This document shows positions 1-11,032 of a stretch of DNA of 52,838 nt, piece after piece; the first letter of the stretch is position 1, and each line of letters starts with the position of its first letter. The notes below the pieces were generated by a model, which was not told the origin of the DNA, ran no database searches, and saw only the letters and a program-made list of their open reading frames with translations. Made by a program: the position numbers and the translations under genes. Source of the stretch: Rhodobiaceae bacterium (GTDB lineage Bacteria > Pseudomonadota > Alphaproteobacteria > Rhizobiales > JANQQB01); NCBI GenBank assembly GCA_028285165.1, contig JANQQB010000377.1, positions 1 to 52,838 of the forward strand. Direction: 5' to 3'.

Positions 1-1206
1 GATCACGCCCTGATCGGATACGTCATCCGGCGTCAGGCGCCCGGTCTCGTCCGTACAGGCCCGGTCATTCACGCGCGCGGCGCCGCCGCGGATCTGTCGG
101 CGCACTTCACCGTTCGAACTTGCCAGGCCGGCCGTCACGAACGCGCTCAGGATGCCGAGACCGTCTTCCAGGTCGCCTTTTGCCACCTCGACCGTCGGCA
201 GGTCCTCGGCGACCGCCCCCTCCTCGAAGGTGCGGCGGGCGGTTTCGGCGGCCGCCAAGGCGGCCTCGCGGCCATGAACGAGCGCCGTTGTTTCGGTCGC
301 CAGCGTCTTCTTGGCATCGTTCAGTTCGGCCCCTTCAAGGGCTTCGAGCCGGGTGATTTCGTCGAGCGGGAGCGTCGTGAACAGCCGCAGGAACCGGCCG
401 ATATCGGCGTCCTCGCAATTGCGCCAGTACTGCCAGTATTCGTAGGGACTCAGCATGTCGGCATTGAGCCACACCGCACCGTCGGCAGTCTTGCCCATCT
501 TGGCGCCTGAACTGCTGGCGAGCAGCGGGGTGGTCAGCGCAAACAAGCCGATGCCGGCCATCTTGCGGCCAAGGTCGATGCCGGAAACGATGTTGCCCCA
601 TTGGTCGGATCCGCCCATCTGCAGGGTGACCCCGTAGCGGTCGTTCAATTCGACAAAATCGTAGGCCTGCAGGACCATGTAGTTGAATTCCAGGAAGGAC
701 AGGTGCTGCTCGCGTTCCAGCCGCAACCGGACCGAATCGCGCTTGATCATCTCGTTGACGGAGAGATGCCGGCCGGCCCGCCGCAGGAGGTCGACGTAAT
801 TCAGCGACAGCAGCCATTCGGCATTGTCGGGCATGATTGCGTCGCCCGGACCATCGCCGAAGGTGAGCAGGCGGGAAAACACCTTGCGAATGCCGTTCTT
901 GTTGGTCTCGATGTCTTCCGGCGTAAGCATCTTGCGGCTTTCGTCCTTGCCGCTCGGGTCGCCGATCATGGTTGTGCCGCCGCCCATCAGGCAGACGGGA
1001 CGGTGGCCGGTCTGCTGCAGCCAGTACAGCATCATGATCTGGACAAGGCTGCCGGCATGCAGGCTGGGCGCCGTGCAATCGAAGCCGATATAGGCGGAAA
1101 CCGTCTTCGACCCGAGGGCCGCGTCGAGGCCTTCCGGATCGGATATCTGGTGGATAAAACCGCGCTCTGACAATACAGTCAGGAATTCGGACTTGAACTC
1201 ACTCAT
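1..1206 (-). CDS. tyrS: Tyrosyl-tRNA synthetase (C-terminus cut by window edge)
   Basis: This enzyme charges tRNA-Tyr with tyrosine in the cytoplasm. The minus-strand frame starts at an ATG at 1206 (MSEFKSEF...) and stays open to base 1, giving 402 residues. A full TyrS has about 410-420, so roughly the last 10-20 residues lie outside. Class I signatures are visible: the HIGH-equivalent PSLHAG at residues 47-52, a GGSDQWGN tyrosine/ATP pocket motif, and a KMSKS-equivalent KMGKT near residue 235. The C-terminal part ([16 protein letters not shown]) resembles the S4 RNA-binding domain. It is divergent from anmK, with about 100 bp between the two starts. Confidence 0.96.
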   Translation of the reverse strand, partial: MSEFKSEFLTVLSERGFIHQISDPEGLDAALGSKTVSAYIGFDCTAPSLHAGSLVQIMMLYWLQQTGHRPVCLMGGGTTMIGDPSGKDESRKMLTPEDIETNKNGIRKVFSRLLTFGDGPGDAIMPDNAEWLLSLNYVDLLRRAGRHLSVNEMIKRDSVRLRLEREQHLSFLEFNYMVLQAYDFVELNDRYGVTLQMGGSDQWGNIVSGIDLGRKMAGIGLFALTTPLLASSSGAKMGKTADGAVWLNADMLSPYEYWQYWRNCEDADIGRFLRLFTTLPLDEITRLEALEGAELNDAKKTLATETTALVHGREAALAAAETARRTFEEGAVAEDLPTVEVAKGDLEDGLGILSAFVTAGLASSNGEVRRQIRGGAARVNDRACTDETGRLTPDDVSDQGVI

Positions 1207-1306
1207 GGTATTCGGACCAGGCGTTTGGGGGCAGGCGGGGCCGGTCGGCGCGGCCAACGTGCCGGTTCTATAACCGAGTTCGGTCAGGTGTACACGGGAG
1301 AAAATC

Positions 1307-2422
1307 ATGAAATCGTCCGCGTTGCGCGCCATCGGCCTGATGAGCGGAACCTCGATGGACGGGATCGATGCCGCGCTGCTGATTTCGGACGGCGAGACGA
1401 TTGCGCGCTTCGGACCGACCGCCTATCAGCCTTACACCGATGCGGATCGGTCGCTGGCGCGTCAGGCCATGGCGCGGGCGCGCAACCTGACCGACCGTAA
1501 CGCCCGGCCGGACGTCATCGGAGAGGCCGAAGACCGCATCACGCAGCGGCATGTCGATTTCCTGCGGGACTTTCTCGAAAGCTGCGCCTCGGTCGATCTG
1601 ATCGGCTTCCACGGACAGACCGTGTTTCACGATCCGGATCGCGCGCTCACGGTGCAGATCGGCAACGGCGAGCGGCTTGCCGATGAACTGGGCCTTCCGG
1701 TCATCTTCGACCTGCGCGCCGCCGATGTGAAGGCCGGCGGGCAGGGGGCACCGCTCGTGCCGGTCTACCACCGCGCTCTCGTCGATCACCTCCGGCTGCA
1801 ATTGCCGGTGGCGGTGGTCAATATCGGCGGGGTTGCCAACGTCACCTGGATCGGCGGCGACGGCACGCTCGGGGCCTTCGACACCGGACCGGGCAATGCC
1901 CTCATGAACGATTGGGTGAAGGCGCATACCGGTGCGGATTACGATTCCGGCGGACTGCTGGCGCAGCGCGGCAAGGTCGACGACGCGGCGCTTGCCGCAT
2001 TGTGCGACAATCCCTACTTCACCCGCGCCTGGCCGAAATCGCTGGACCGGGACGCCTTCGACCTGGCGCCTGTCGAAACGCTCGGCCTGGAAGACGGCCT
2101 GGCAACGCTCGCCGCCTTTACCGTCGAAACGCTGGTGCGAGGGCTCGCCATGTTCGGGGCGGCTCCGAAGACGGTGTTGATCTCCGGCGGCGGCGCTCAC
2201 AATCCTGTGCTGATGGAGCGACTGCGCCAGGCGATCGGCGCTCCGGTGCAGACGATGACAGAGATCGGGCTCGATCCCGATTTCATCGAGGCGCAGGCGT
2301 TCGCCTATTGCGCGATCCGCTCCGAGCGCGGATTGCCGCTCACGTTTCCCGGCACGACCGGTGTCGCCGAACCCATGACGGGCGGTCGGCGCGCCGATCC
2401 GCGCCTGTGTCCGGTCGCTTGA
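1307..2422 (+). CDS. anmK: Anhydro-N-acetylmuramic acid kinase
   Basis: AnmK cleaves and phosphorylates 1,6-anhydro-MurNAc to MurNAc-6-phosphate during cell-wall recycling. The 371-residue product has the usual family length. It shows the N-terminal phosphate-binding loop [15 protein letters not shown] (about residues 10-24), the [11 protein letters not shown] motif near residue 102, the [14 protein letters not shown] segment and the [13 protein letters not shown] motif. The ATG at 1307 is preceded by GGGAGAAAATC, a good ribosome-binding site. The gene is divergent from tyrS and convergent with the hydrolase gene that follows. Confidence 0.95.
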   Translation: MKSSALRAIGLMSGTSMDGIDAALLISDGETIARFGPTAYQPYTDADRSLARQAMARARNLTDRNARPDVIGEAEDRITQRHVDFLRDFLESCASVDLIGFHGQTVFHDPDRALTVQIGNGERLADELGLPVIFDLRAADVKAGGQGAPLVPVYHRALVDHLRLQLPVAVVNIGGVANVTWIGGDGTLGAFDTGPGNALMNDWVKAHTGADYDSGGLLAQRGKVDDAALAALCDNPYFTRAWPKSLDRDAFDLAPVETLGLEDGLATLAAFTVETLVRGLAMFGAAPKTVLISGGGAHNPVLMERLRQAIGAPVQTMTEIGLDPDFIEAQAFAYCAIRSERGLPLTFPGTTGVAEPMTGGRRADPRLCPVA

Positions 2423-2442
2423 GCCGGCCTGCCGGCAGTTTT
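2423..2442 (+). terminator. Possible anmK terminator
   Basis: A GCCGGC-CT-GCCGGC palindrome directly after the anmK stop is followed by AGTTTTAT. The hairpin is short and the T-run has four bases. It also touches the end of the convergent hydrolase gene, so the call is tentative. Confidence 0.35.
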
Positions 2443-3103
2443 ATCCTTCCGGCGGGTGGCCGAGTTCCGTCAGGCGCCGGTCGAGATAGCCGGCACAGCT
2501 TTCGATCAGCGGATCGATGTGGTTTTCAAAGAAGTGGTTGGCGCCGTCGATCGTCTGCTGTTCGACCACGATGCCTTTTTGGGTTTTGAGTTTTTCGACC
2601 AGGTTCTGAACGTCTTTCGGCGGAACCACCTTGTCGTCCGCGCCGTGCACGATCAGACCGGAAGACGGGCAGGGTGCCAGAAATGAAAAATCATAGAGAT
2701 TGGGTTGCGGCGCAATCGACATGAACCCTTCGACTTCAGGGCGGCGCATCAGCAATTGCATGCCGATCCAGGCACCGAACGAAAAGCCGGCAATCCAGCA
2801 GGCCCGCGCATCCTGGTGGATTGTCTGCACCCAGTCGAGCGCGGCGGCGGCATCGGACAATTCTCCCTGGCCGTGATCGAACGTGCCCTGGCTGCGCCCG
2901 ACGCCGCGAAAATTGAATCGCAGGACGGCAAAATCGCGCTCGGCGAACATATAGAACAGCCGGTACACAATCTGGTTGTTCATGGTGCCGCCGAATTGCG
3001 GATGCGGATGCAGGATCATCGCGATCGGCGCGTTTTTGTCCTTTGCCGGCTGAAACCGCCCCTCGATACGGCCGGAAGGGCCTGCGAACATGACTTCAGG
3101 CAT
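2441..3103 (-). CDS. Alpha/beta hydrolase, SUF-linked family
   Basis: A 220-residue cytoplasmic protein of the serine alpha/beta-hydrolase fold. Visible elements are an oxyanion/turn motif HPHPQFGG (about residues 32-39), the nucleophile elbow GFSFGA (near residue 115), an acid-bearing GADDKVVPP segment and a late catalytic histidine in DGANHFF. There is no signal peptide. The substrate is not evident. Small hydrolases of this type often lie beside SUF operons in alphaproteobacteria, as here, where it is divergent from the suf promoter. That placement is the only clue to its role. Confidence 0.85.
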   Translation of the reverse strand: MPEVMFAGPSGRIEGRFQPAKDKNAPIAMILHPHPQFGGTMNNQIVYRLFYMFAERDFAVLRFNFRGVGRSQGTFDHGQGELSDAAAALDWVQTIHQDARACWIAGFSFGAWIGMQLLMRRPEVEGFMSIAPQPNLYDFSFLAPCPSSGLIVHGADDKVVPPKDVQNLVEKLKTQKGIVVEQQTIDGANHFFENHIDPLIESCAGYLDRRLTELGHPPEG

Positions 3104-3181
3104 ATTTTTGTTGTCCTTGGTTTGGAGTCTGCGGGGCGCACATGTCCGGCAGCAACGTGCCCTGAGCCGAACCTATGTTCC

Positions 3182-3210
3182 TTGACTTCACGGGTGGGGG
3201 TACCTAAAAC
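3182..3210 (+). promoter_or_regulatory. Predicted sigma-70 promoter of the suf operon
   Basis: TTGACT (3182-3187) and TAAAAC (3205-3210) are separated by exactly 17 bp. They match the housekeeping consensus at 5 of 6 and 4 of 6 positions. Transcription would start near 3217, inside the Irr-like box and about 150 nt before the first suf gene. Confidence 0.6.
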
Positions 3211-3215
3211 TCTTT

Positions 3216-3232
3216 TTTAGAATTATTCGAAA
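3216..3232. promoter_or_regulatory. Irr-type iron-control box (ICE-like operator)
   Basis: TTTAGAATTATTCGAAA is a near-perfect 17-bp inverted repeat, with one mismatched pair apart from the centre. It closely resembles the Irr box (ICE motif, TTTAGAA-N3-TTCTAAA type) of Rhizobiales and relatives. It overlaps the predicted transcription start, the position expected for repression. Irr represses Fe-S and haem genes when iron or haem is scarce, so suf here is probably turned down under iron limitation. Binding by Irr is inferred; the palindrome itself is seen. Confidence 0.7.
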
Positions 3233-3368
3233 GTAGCGCCGTCAGTCGTTGTTCCGACCTTGCGGTGGAACCGGCGGCGGCCCAAGGCCGGATGCGGGCG
3301 ATCTCTAGCAGCCGAGCACGACGGATTTCAAGCATTTTGGCGGCAGGCGGCGGTAAAGACGGACACGC

Positions 3369-4532
3369 ATGAACCGGGATCGCATCTATCTCGACTACAA
3401 TGCCTCGGCTCTGCCGCGCCCGGCTGCGCGGGCGGCCATGATGGCGTGGCTGGACTGTCCGGGCAATGCGTCGTCGGTTCACGCCGAGGGCCGCGTCGCC
3501 CGCAAGAAGACGGAAGCGGCGCGCGATGCACTCGCCGCTGTGCTCGATTGTCCGCCCCAAGCCGTGACGTTTGTCAGCGGTGCGACGGAAGCCAACAATA
3601 CGGTTTTGCAGCCCCACTGGAAGGTCAACGAAGAAGACGTTGTTTTTGAACGTCTGTTCGTGAGTGCCGTGGAGCATCCTTCCGTGCTTTCCGGCGGTCG
3701 CTTTCCGGCTGACCGGGTCGAAATCCTGCCGGTCGATGGCGATGGGCTTGTCGATCCCGTCCTGCTTGATGCGCGGCTGGGCGAGACCGGTGGCCCGGCT
3801 TTGGTCTCCGTGATGACGGCCAATAACGAAACCGGAACGGTGCAACCCATTGCGGCCCTTGCCGACGTCGTCCACCGGCATGGCGGGCGATTGCATACCG
3901 ATGCGGTGCAGGCGCTGGGTCGCATGCCGGTCGCGTTGGAAACGCTCGGCGCCGATGCCGTGACCGTGTCTGCCCACAAAGTCGGTGGGATCCAGGGCGC
4001 GGGCGCCATCGCCACGGCCTCGGGCGTCGCGATACCGGCGCTGATGCGCGGCGGCGGCCAGGAGGCGTTTCGGCGCGCCGGAACAGAGGCGGTCGGTGCG
4101 ATTGCCGCCTTCGGAGCGGTGCTGGAGACGTCGGACACCTTTGCCGAAGAAGCTGCGAGAATTCGTCGCCTAAGGGATTGGCTCGAGACGGAACTGACAC
4201 ATATTCCAACGCAAAGCACGGTATTCGGCCAAAAGGCGAATCGGCTTGGAAACACAAGCTGTTTCGCGCTGCCGGGGGTGCGGGCTGAGACGGCCATGAT
4301 CGCGTTCGATCTGAACGGGATTGCGGTGTCGTCCGGGTCGGCCTGCTCGTCGGGCAAGGTCGCGGCATCGCATGTCCTCAAAGCCATGGGCGTCGATGAT
4401 GCGCTCGCGGCCGGCGCGATCCGGGTGAGCCTGGGCTGGGCAACGACACAGGACGAATTAGTGGAATTTTTGCGGGTCCTTCAAACGGTCTGCAAAAACA
4501 GCTGCCCGCAAGGGCAAAACGAGGCGGCTTGA
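3369..4532 (+). CDS. Class I (NifS/IscS-like) cysteine desulfurase, first suf gene
   Basis: This PLP enzyme removes sulfur from L-cysteine for Fe-S cluster assembly. The 387-residue product carries the PLP lysine in SAHKVGG (K204) and the mobile-loop catalytic cysteine in SSGSACSSGK (C326). That loop is the class I (IscS/NifS) form and differs from the later SufS. An in-frame TAA at 3354-3356 rules out a longer form, so the ATG at 3369 is the likely start. It corresponds to the sufS2-type gene that opens many alphaproteobacterial suf operons. It is followed after 60 bp by sufB. Confidence 0.93.
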   Translation: MNRDRIYLDYNASALPRPAARAAMMAWLDCPGNASSVHAEGRVARKKTEAARDALAAVLDCPPQAVTFVSGATEANNTVLQPHWKVNEEDVVFERLFVSAVEHPSVLSGGRFPADRVEILPVDGDGLVDPVLLDARLGETGGPALVSVMTANNETGTVQPIAALADVVHRHGGRLHTDAVQALGRMPVALETLGADAVTVSAHKVGGIQGAGAIATASGVAIPALMRGGGQEAFRRAGTEAVGAIAAFGAVLETSDTFAEEAARIRRLRDWLETELTHIPTQSTVFGQKANRLGNTSCFALPGVRAETAMIAFDLNGIAVSSGSACSSGKVAASHVLKAMGVDDALAAGAIRVSLGWATTQDELVEFLRVLQTVCKNSCPQGQNEAA

Positions 4533-4592
4533 CGGTCAAGTCGCCGGCTTCGAAACCCGCGGGCCTTGACCCCGCGCTGGACGGAGAGAGCA

Positions 4593-6062
<1,470 letters not shown>

Positions 6063-6207
6063 CGCAAAGGCCGGCGCCGGGCGCGACCGCTGCGGGGTTG
6101 CCTTACGGGCAGTCCCAAAGGTCGTCACCGGCGTCCCGGCCGTCCGACCGCATACCCGGACCGGGTGTCGCCACCTTCCGGGTGTGTTCCGAACAAGGGA
6201 TGCTGAC

Positions 6208-6711
6208 ATGACGGATTCCGATCTCAAACCGGTCGTGAACGTTGCCGATCTGGACACGTTTCCGTTTGGCCACGGCGAGCGTTTCGCTGCTCGCCTGGGC
6301 CCGATCGGGGCGCGGATCGGCATGGAGAAGCTCGGCTGCATGCTGACGGTCGTCGAACCGGGCAAGACCGCGTTTCCGTTTCATGTGCATCACAACAACG
6401 AAGAGATGTTCGTCGTGCTGGACGGCACGGGCGAGTATCGCTTCGGATCCGAGGTCTATCCGATCCGGCGCGGAGACGTGCTTGCCGCGCCTGCCGGCGG
6501 ACCGGACCGTGCGCACCAGATCAGAAATACCGGCGACACCGATCTGCATTATCTGGGCATTTCGACCAAGGCCGAGCCGGAAGTCGTCGAATACCCGGAT
6601 TCGAACAAGTTCACGATGTTCTCCCAGTCGACGGACGGCAGCCCGATGACGGCCCGCGTCCGCTATGTCGGCCGCCTGGAGGCATCGCTCGATTATTGGG
6701 ATGGAGAATGA
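6208..6711 (+). CDS. Cupin-domain protein within the suf operon
   Basis: A 167-residue single-domain cupin. The metal-binding motif appears as FPFHVHHNNEEMFVVLDGTGEYRFG (two His, then Glu) with a second motif around GPDRAHQIRN. No signal peptide is visible. It lies between sufB and sufC and is read in the same direction, so co-transcription is likely. The ATG at 6208 follows AAGGGA at a suitable distance; an upstream GTG at 6184 is less likely. Its biochemical role is unknown. A link to metal or sulfur handling is suggested only by position. Confidence 0.85.
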   Translation: MTDSDLKPVVNVADLDTFPFGHGERFAARLGPIGARIGMEKLGCMLTVVEPGKTAFPFHVHHNNEEMFVVLDGTGEYRFGSEVYPIRRGDVLAAPAGGPDRAHQIRNTGDTDLHYLGISTKAEPEVVEYPDSNKFTMFSQSTDGSPMTARVRYVGRLEASLDYWDGE

Positions 6712-6743
6712 GGCGCCAGGCGCCGTTCTAAAGGAAAATGACC

Positions 6744-7493
6744 ATGCTTGAGATCAAGAACCTCCACGTCGCTGTTGACGGAAACGAAATCCTGCGCGGC
6801 ATCGATCTGTCGGTGAAGGCCGGCGAAGTGCACGCAATCATGGGGCCGAACGGCTCCGGCAAGTCGACGTTGTCCTACGTGCTTTCGGGCAAGGAAGACT
6901 ACGAGATCACCGAAGGTGAAATCCTGTTCGACGGTGAGGACATGCTCGAAATGGAGCCGCATGAGCGGGCGGCTGCCGGCATGTTCCTGGCGTTTCAGTA
7001 CCCGATCGAGATTCCGGGCGTCGCGACGATGACGTTCCTGAAAACCGCACTGAACGCCCAGCGCCGCAGCCGCGGCCAGGAGGAGCTTGCGACGCCGGAC
7101 TTCATGCGCCTGGTGCGCGAAAAGGCCGGTGCCCTGAACATTTCGCAGGACATGCTGAAACGTCCGCTCAATGTCGGGTTTTCCGGCGGCGAGAAAAAGC
7201 GGAACGAAATCCTGCAGATGGCCTTGCTCGAGCCGAAGCTGTGCGTCCTCGACGAAACCGATTCCGGGCTCGACATCGACGCGCTGCGCATCGTGTCGGA
7301 AGGTGTGAACGCGCTGCGCGGACCGGAGCGCGGCATGATCGTGATCACCCACTACCAGCGGCTGCTTGATCACATCGTGCCCGACGTGGTGCATGTCCTG
7401 TCGAAGGGCAAGATCGTGAAGACCGGCGACAAGTCGCTGGCGCTCGAGCTCGAAGAAAAGGGCTATGCCCAGTACACCGCCGACGCGGCATAG
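6744..7493 (+). CDS. sufC: Fe-S assembly ATPase SufC
   Basis: SufC is the ABC-type ATPase that drives conformational change in SufBC2D. The 249-residue protein has Walker A GPNGSGKST (about residues 34-42), the signature FSGGEKKRNEI and Walker B LCVLDETDSGLDID, followed by the switch histidine in ITHYQRLL. Two in-frame ATGs exist, at 6738 and 6744. The AAGGA at 6731-6735 lies 8 nt from 6744 but only 2 nt from 6738, so 6744 is chosen. Confidence 0.97.
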   Translation: MLEIKNLHVAVDGNEILRGIDLSVKAGEVHAIMGPNGSGKSTLSYVLSGKEDYEITEGEILFDGEDMLEMEPHERAAAGMFLAFQYPIEIPGVATMTFLKTALNAQRRSRGQEELATPDFMRLVREKAGALNISQDMLKRPLNVGFSGGEKKRNEILQMALLEPKLCVLDETDSGLDIDALRIVSEGVNALRGPERGMIVITHYQRLLDHIVPDVVHVLSKGKIVKTGDKSLALELEEKGYAQYTADAA

Positions 7494-7503
7494 GGGGCAG
7501 GAC

Positions 7504-8832
7504 ATGACGGCAAAACCTCAAATCCTGCGGACCCAGGCCGAACAGGACCTGATCCGGCAATTCGAAGAGCGGTTTTCGGACGATGCCGACGGGATCGCGC
7601 AATTGCGCGATGACGCCATGGCGGAACTGCGCCAGAACGGTCTGCCGCATCGGCGCGTAGAGGCCTACAAATACACCGATCTGAAATCGATCTTCGGGTC
7701 GGTTCCCGAAGTCGCCGATCGACCGTCGGAAGATGCCGCGCGTGCGGCGCTTGCAGCCGCCGGAATGTGGGGCGAGACGGAGCGCCATCGCATCGTGTTT
7801 GCCGACGGACATTATTTCCCGTCCTTGTCCGCCTCGGACGTGGCCGGGCTTACCGTCGGCGGCGTCGCCGCCGGTCTGGCTGCCGGTGACGACCTGACCG
7901 GCCGCATTGCGCAGATGCGTCCCGAACAGCCCGACCCGGCGCTGGACCTGAACACCGCCTTTATGGTGGACGGCGTGATGGTGACGATCGGCGCTGATTT
8001 CGATCCGTCGGTGCCGGTCGAACTTGTCTTCGTGTCGACGCTCGGCGAACCGCGTGCCCAATACGTGCGCTCCACGATCGCGGTGGAGGACGGCGCCGAG
8101 GCCATGATCCTGGAAACTCATGCCGGCCAAGACGGCATCGCCACCCATTCAAACGTCGTGTTCGAAGCCTCGATCGGCGACAAGGCCAAGGCGACCTGGA
8201 TCAAGGTGCAGCAATGCGGCAGCGACGCGCTGCATCTGGGAACCACTTTGTCGCGCATCGGCGGCGAGGCGGCGTTCGATCACTTCATCTTTACGGTCGG
8301 CTCGAAACTGTCGCGCTCGCAATCGTTCCTGACTTTTGCCGCCGAAGGGTCGGAGGCAAATCTGCGCGGGGTCACGATGCTGCGCGACCGCAACCATGCC
8401 GATGTCACGCTGATGGTTGATCACGCGGTTCCTGAGTGCAACAGCCAGGAACGGTTCAAGGCAGTGATCGACGATCGCGCCAAGGGCGTGTTCCAGGGCA
8501 AGATTATCGTCCGGCCGGACGCACAAAAAACCGACGGCCAGATGATGACCCAGACGCTCCTGCTGTCGGATGACGCCCAGGTGGCGAACAAGCCGGAACT
8601 GGAAATCTTTGCCGACGACGTGCAATGCGCCCACGGCGCGACCACCGGGCAGATCGACGAGGAATTGCTGTTCTACCTGATGGCGCGCGGCATTCCGGAA
8701 GAAGAGGCGCGGACGCTGCTGGTGCTTGCGTTTGTCGGTGAAACGATCGAAGAAATCGGCAATGACGATCTGGCGGACCGGCTCGAAGCGTTGAGCCGTG
8801 TCTGGCTGCTTGGAGAGGAGGCGGAAACATGA
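7504..8832 (+). CDS. sufD: Fe-S assembly protein SufD
   Basis: SufD is the SufB paralogue that completes the SufBC2D scaffold. The product has 442 residues. Conserved C-terminal segments are visible: GVFQGKIIVRPDAQKTDGQ, NKPELEIFADDVQCAHGATTGQIDEE and YLMARGIPEEEARTLL. The ATG at 7504 lies 10 bp after the sufC stop behind GGGGGCAGG. Its stop overlaps the sufS start (ATGA), so translation is probably coupled. Confidence 0.96.
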   Translation: MTAKPQILRTQAEQDLIRQFEERFSDDADGIAQLRDDAMAELRQNGLPHRRVEAYKYTDLKSIFGSVPEVADRPSEDAARAALAAAGMWGETERHRIVFADGHYFPSLSASDVAGLTVGGVAAGLAAGDDLTGRIAQMRPEQPDPALDLNTAFMVDGVMVTIGADFDPSVPVELVFVSTLGEPRAQYVRSTIAVEDGAEAMILETHAGQDGIATHSNVVFEASIGDKAKATWIKVQQCGSDALHLGTTLSRIGGEAAFDHFIFTVGSKLSRSQSFLTFAAEGSEANLRGVTMLRDRNHADVTLMVDHAVPECNSQERFKAVIDDRAKGVFQGKIIVRPDAQKTDGQMMTQTLLLSDDAQVANKPELEIFADDVQCAHGATTGQIDEELLFYLMARGIPEEEARTLLVLAFVGETIEEIGNDDLADRLEALSRVWLLGEEAET

Positions 8833-10082
8833 CCGCTCTGGCATCACTCGCCGAGGCCTCGGTGCCGTATGACGTGCATGCGCTGAGGAAGGATTTCCCG
8901 ATCCTGTCGCGCGAAGTCTACGGCAAACCGCTGGTTTATCTGGACAATGGCGCCTCCGCGCAAAAGCCCCAGCCGGTGCTGGACGCGATCATGCGGGCGT
9001 ATTCGGAAGAATACGCCAACGTCCATCGCGGCCTGCATTTCCTGTCCAATACGGCGACCGACCGGTACGAGGCGGCGCGCGAATCCGTGCGTCGCTTCCT
9101 GAACGCGCCGAACGCGGAGGAAGTGATCTTCACGCGTTCGACCACGGAGGCGATCAATCTGGTTGCTCAGTCCTACGGCGGTATGGTGATCGGAGAGGGC
9201 GATGAAATCGTGCTGTCCATCATGGAGCACCATTCCAACATCGTGCCCTGGCACTTCCACCGCGAGCGCCAGGGAGCGGTGATCAAGTGGGCGCCGATCG
9301 CCGAGGACGGCAGTTTCGACATGGATGCGTTCGTCGCCTTGCTCGGCGACCGGACCCGGATGATTGCGATCACCCACCTGTCGAACGTGACGGGTACCGT
9401 CGTGCCGATCAAGGAGATCTGCCGGATCGCGCGGGACCGCGGCATTGCGGTCCTGGTCGACGGCAGCCAGGCAGCCGTGCACATGCCGGTCGACGTGCAG
9501 GACCTCGACTGCGACTTTTATGTCTTCACCGGCCACAAGGTCTACGGGCCGTCAGGCATTGGCGTGCTCTGGGCAAAACGCGCTCATCTGGATGCCATGC
9601 CGCCGTTCAACGGCGGTGGCGAGATGATCCTCGACGTCAAGGAAGACGGCGTGACGTACGGCGAAACGCCGCACAAGTTCGAAGCCGGTACGCCTCCGAT
9701 CGTCCAAGCCATTGGATTGGGCGCCGCGCTTGACTACATGGAGTCTGTCGGGCGCGACCGGATTGCCGCGCATGAGGAAGGCCTGAAGGATTACGCGCAT
9801 GCGTGCCTCGAGGACATTCCCGATGTGCGCATCTTCGGCACTGCGCCGGGCAAGGCGGCAATCGTGTCGTTCGAACTGGTCGGTGCCCATGCCCACGACG
9901 TGGCAACAATCCTCGACCGGTCCGGCGTGGCCGTGCGTGCCGGAACCCATTGTGCCCAGCCGCTGTTGCAACGGTATGGCGTGACCTCGACTTGCAGGGC
10001 GTCGTTCGGAATGTACAATACGGTCGAAGAGATCGACACGCTTGCAACGGCGTTGCGCAAGGCGCACGACTTTTTCTTGTAG
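8829..10082 (+). CDS. sufS: Class II cysteine desulfurase SufS
   Basis: SufS is the dedicated sulfur donor of the SUF pathway. The 417-residue protein has the PLP lysine in TGHKVYGPSG (K237) and the catalytic cysteine in VRAGTHCAQPL (C375), the class II arrangement. It is the second desulfurase in this operon. No sufE or sufU partner is present in the window, so the sulfur acceptor must be encoded elsewhere or be SufB itself. Confidence 0.97.
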   Translation: MTALASLAEASVPYDVHALRKDFPILSREVYGKPLVYLDNGASAQKPQPVLDAIMRAYSEEYANVHRGLHFLSNTATDRYEAARESVRRFLNAPNAEEVIFTRSTTEAINLVAQSYGGMVIGEGDEIVLSIMEHHSNIVPWHFHRERQGAVIKWAPIAEDGSFDMDAFVALLGDRTRMIAITHLSNVTGTVVPIKEICRIARDRGIAVLVDGSQAAVHMPVDVQDLDCDFYVFTGHKVYGPSGIGVLWAKRAHLDAMPPFNGGGEMILDVKEDGVTYGETPHKFEAGTPPIVQAIGLGAALDYMESVGRDRIAAHEEGLKDYAHACLEDIPDVRIFGTAPGKAAIVSFELVGAHAHDVATILDRSGVAVRAGTHCAQPLLQRYGVTSTCRASFGMYNTVEEIDTLATALRKAHDFFL

Positions 10083-10085
10083 ATC

Positions 10086-10505
10086 ATGGGGATGATCATG
10101 GATCATGCTGGACCAGTCGGGCTCGAGCCCGTAGCGCAGGACACGGAGACCAATCCGGCCAATCTTGCGGAACCGGCCTCGGCGCTCCCGCAAGAGGAAC
10201 TGGCACGTCTGACCGATGACATCGTTCAGGCGCTCAAATCGGTGTATGACCCGGAAATTCCGGTCGACATCTACGAACTCGGACTGATCTACAAGGTCGA
10301 CATCGAAGACGACCGGACGGTCAGCATCGACATGACGCTGACGGCGCCCGGCTGTCCGGTGGCCGGCGAGATGCCGATCTGGGTTCAGAACGCCGTTGCA
10401 TCGGTCGACGGTGTCGGCGACGTGAAGGTTGATATGGTTTTCGATCCGCCCTGGGATCCGAGCCGCATGTCGGACGAGGCCCGGGTCGCGCTCGATTTCT
10501 GGTGA
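10086..10505 (+). CDS. sufT: SufT-like MIP18/DUF59 Fe-S maturation factor
   Basis: A 139-residue DUF59 (MIP18) protein. SufT proteins assist Fe-S cluster delivery. The domain core is visible as LKSVYDPEIPVDIYELGLIY, and the conserved cysteine lies in TAPGCPVAGEMP. The first 35 or so residues are a variable tail. Nearby in-frame ATGs at 10098 and 10101 are alternative starts. It begins 3 bp after the sufS stop, and its own stop overlaps the next start (TGATG). Confidence 0.9.
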   Translation: MGMIMDHAGPVGLEPVAQDTETNPANLAEPASALPQEELARLTDDIVQALKSVYDPEIPVDIYELGLIYKVDIEDDRTVSIDMTLTAPGCPVAGEMPIWVQNAVASVDGVGDVKVDMVFDPPWDPSRMSDEARVALDFW

Positions 10506-10900
10506 TGATTGGAACGATCATGAACGCCATACCGAAATTCTCCATCATTTCCCTGACCGATGCCGCGCGCGAACGGGTTCGGGAAATCATTGACAATGCC
10601 GACAAGCCGGTCGCCGGCGTACGGGTCGGCGTCCGCAATGCCGGGTGCGCCGGCATGGCCTATACGCTGGATTATGTGGAAGAGGTCGACCCGGCCGATG
10701 ATGTCGTCGAGGAGGACGGTTTCAAGGTATTTGTCGATCCGAAAGCGGTCCTGTTTCTGCTTGGTACGGAGATGGATTACGAAGTGACGACCCTGTCGTC
10801 CGGCTTCGTCTTCAACAACCCGAACCAGACCTCGGCTTGCGGATGCGGGGAATCGGTCGCGATCAAACCGGCCGATCCGAACGCCCTGCAATCCGCCTGA
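10505..10900 (+). CDS. sufA: A-type Fe-S carrier (SufA/IscA family)
   Basis: A-type proteins accept and pass on Fe-S clusters. The 131-residue product has the HesB/IscA fold sequence LTDAARERVREI, GVRVGVRNAGCAGMAYTL and the C-terminal cysteine pair in TSACGCGES, which supplies the three conserved cysteines. The ATG at 10505 overlaps the sufT stop; an internal ATG at 10520 is a possible alternative. It is the last gene of the operon by spacing. Confidence 0.94.
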   Translation: MIGTIMNAIPKFSIISLTDAARERVREIIDNADKPVAGVRVGVRNAGCAGMAYTLDYVEEVDPADDVVEEDGFKVFVDPKAVLFLLGTEMDYEVTTLSSGFVFNNPNQTSACGCGESVAIKPADPNALQSA

Positions 10901-11032
10901 TCTCTCTATCCGTTCCGGTTCGCCGGCACGATCCCATGGTCAGGCAGCCTGGACGAATCGCCTGTATGTGCCGCATTCGACCCGGTTGAATTCGATAGGC
11001 GGGGCCGCCCGGCCTCGCTGAAAAGGACACCC

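Noticed and set aside
10901-11032. A TPP riboswitch upstream of tenA
   Set aside because: I looked for the conserved CTGAGA and thi-box segments and did not see them.
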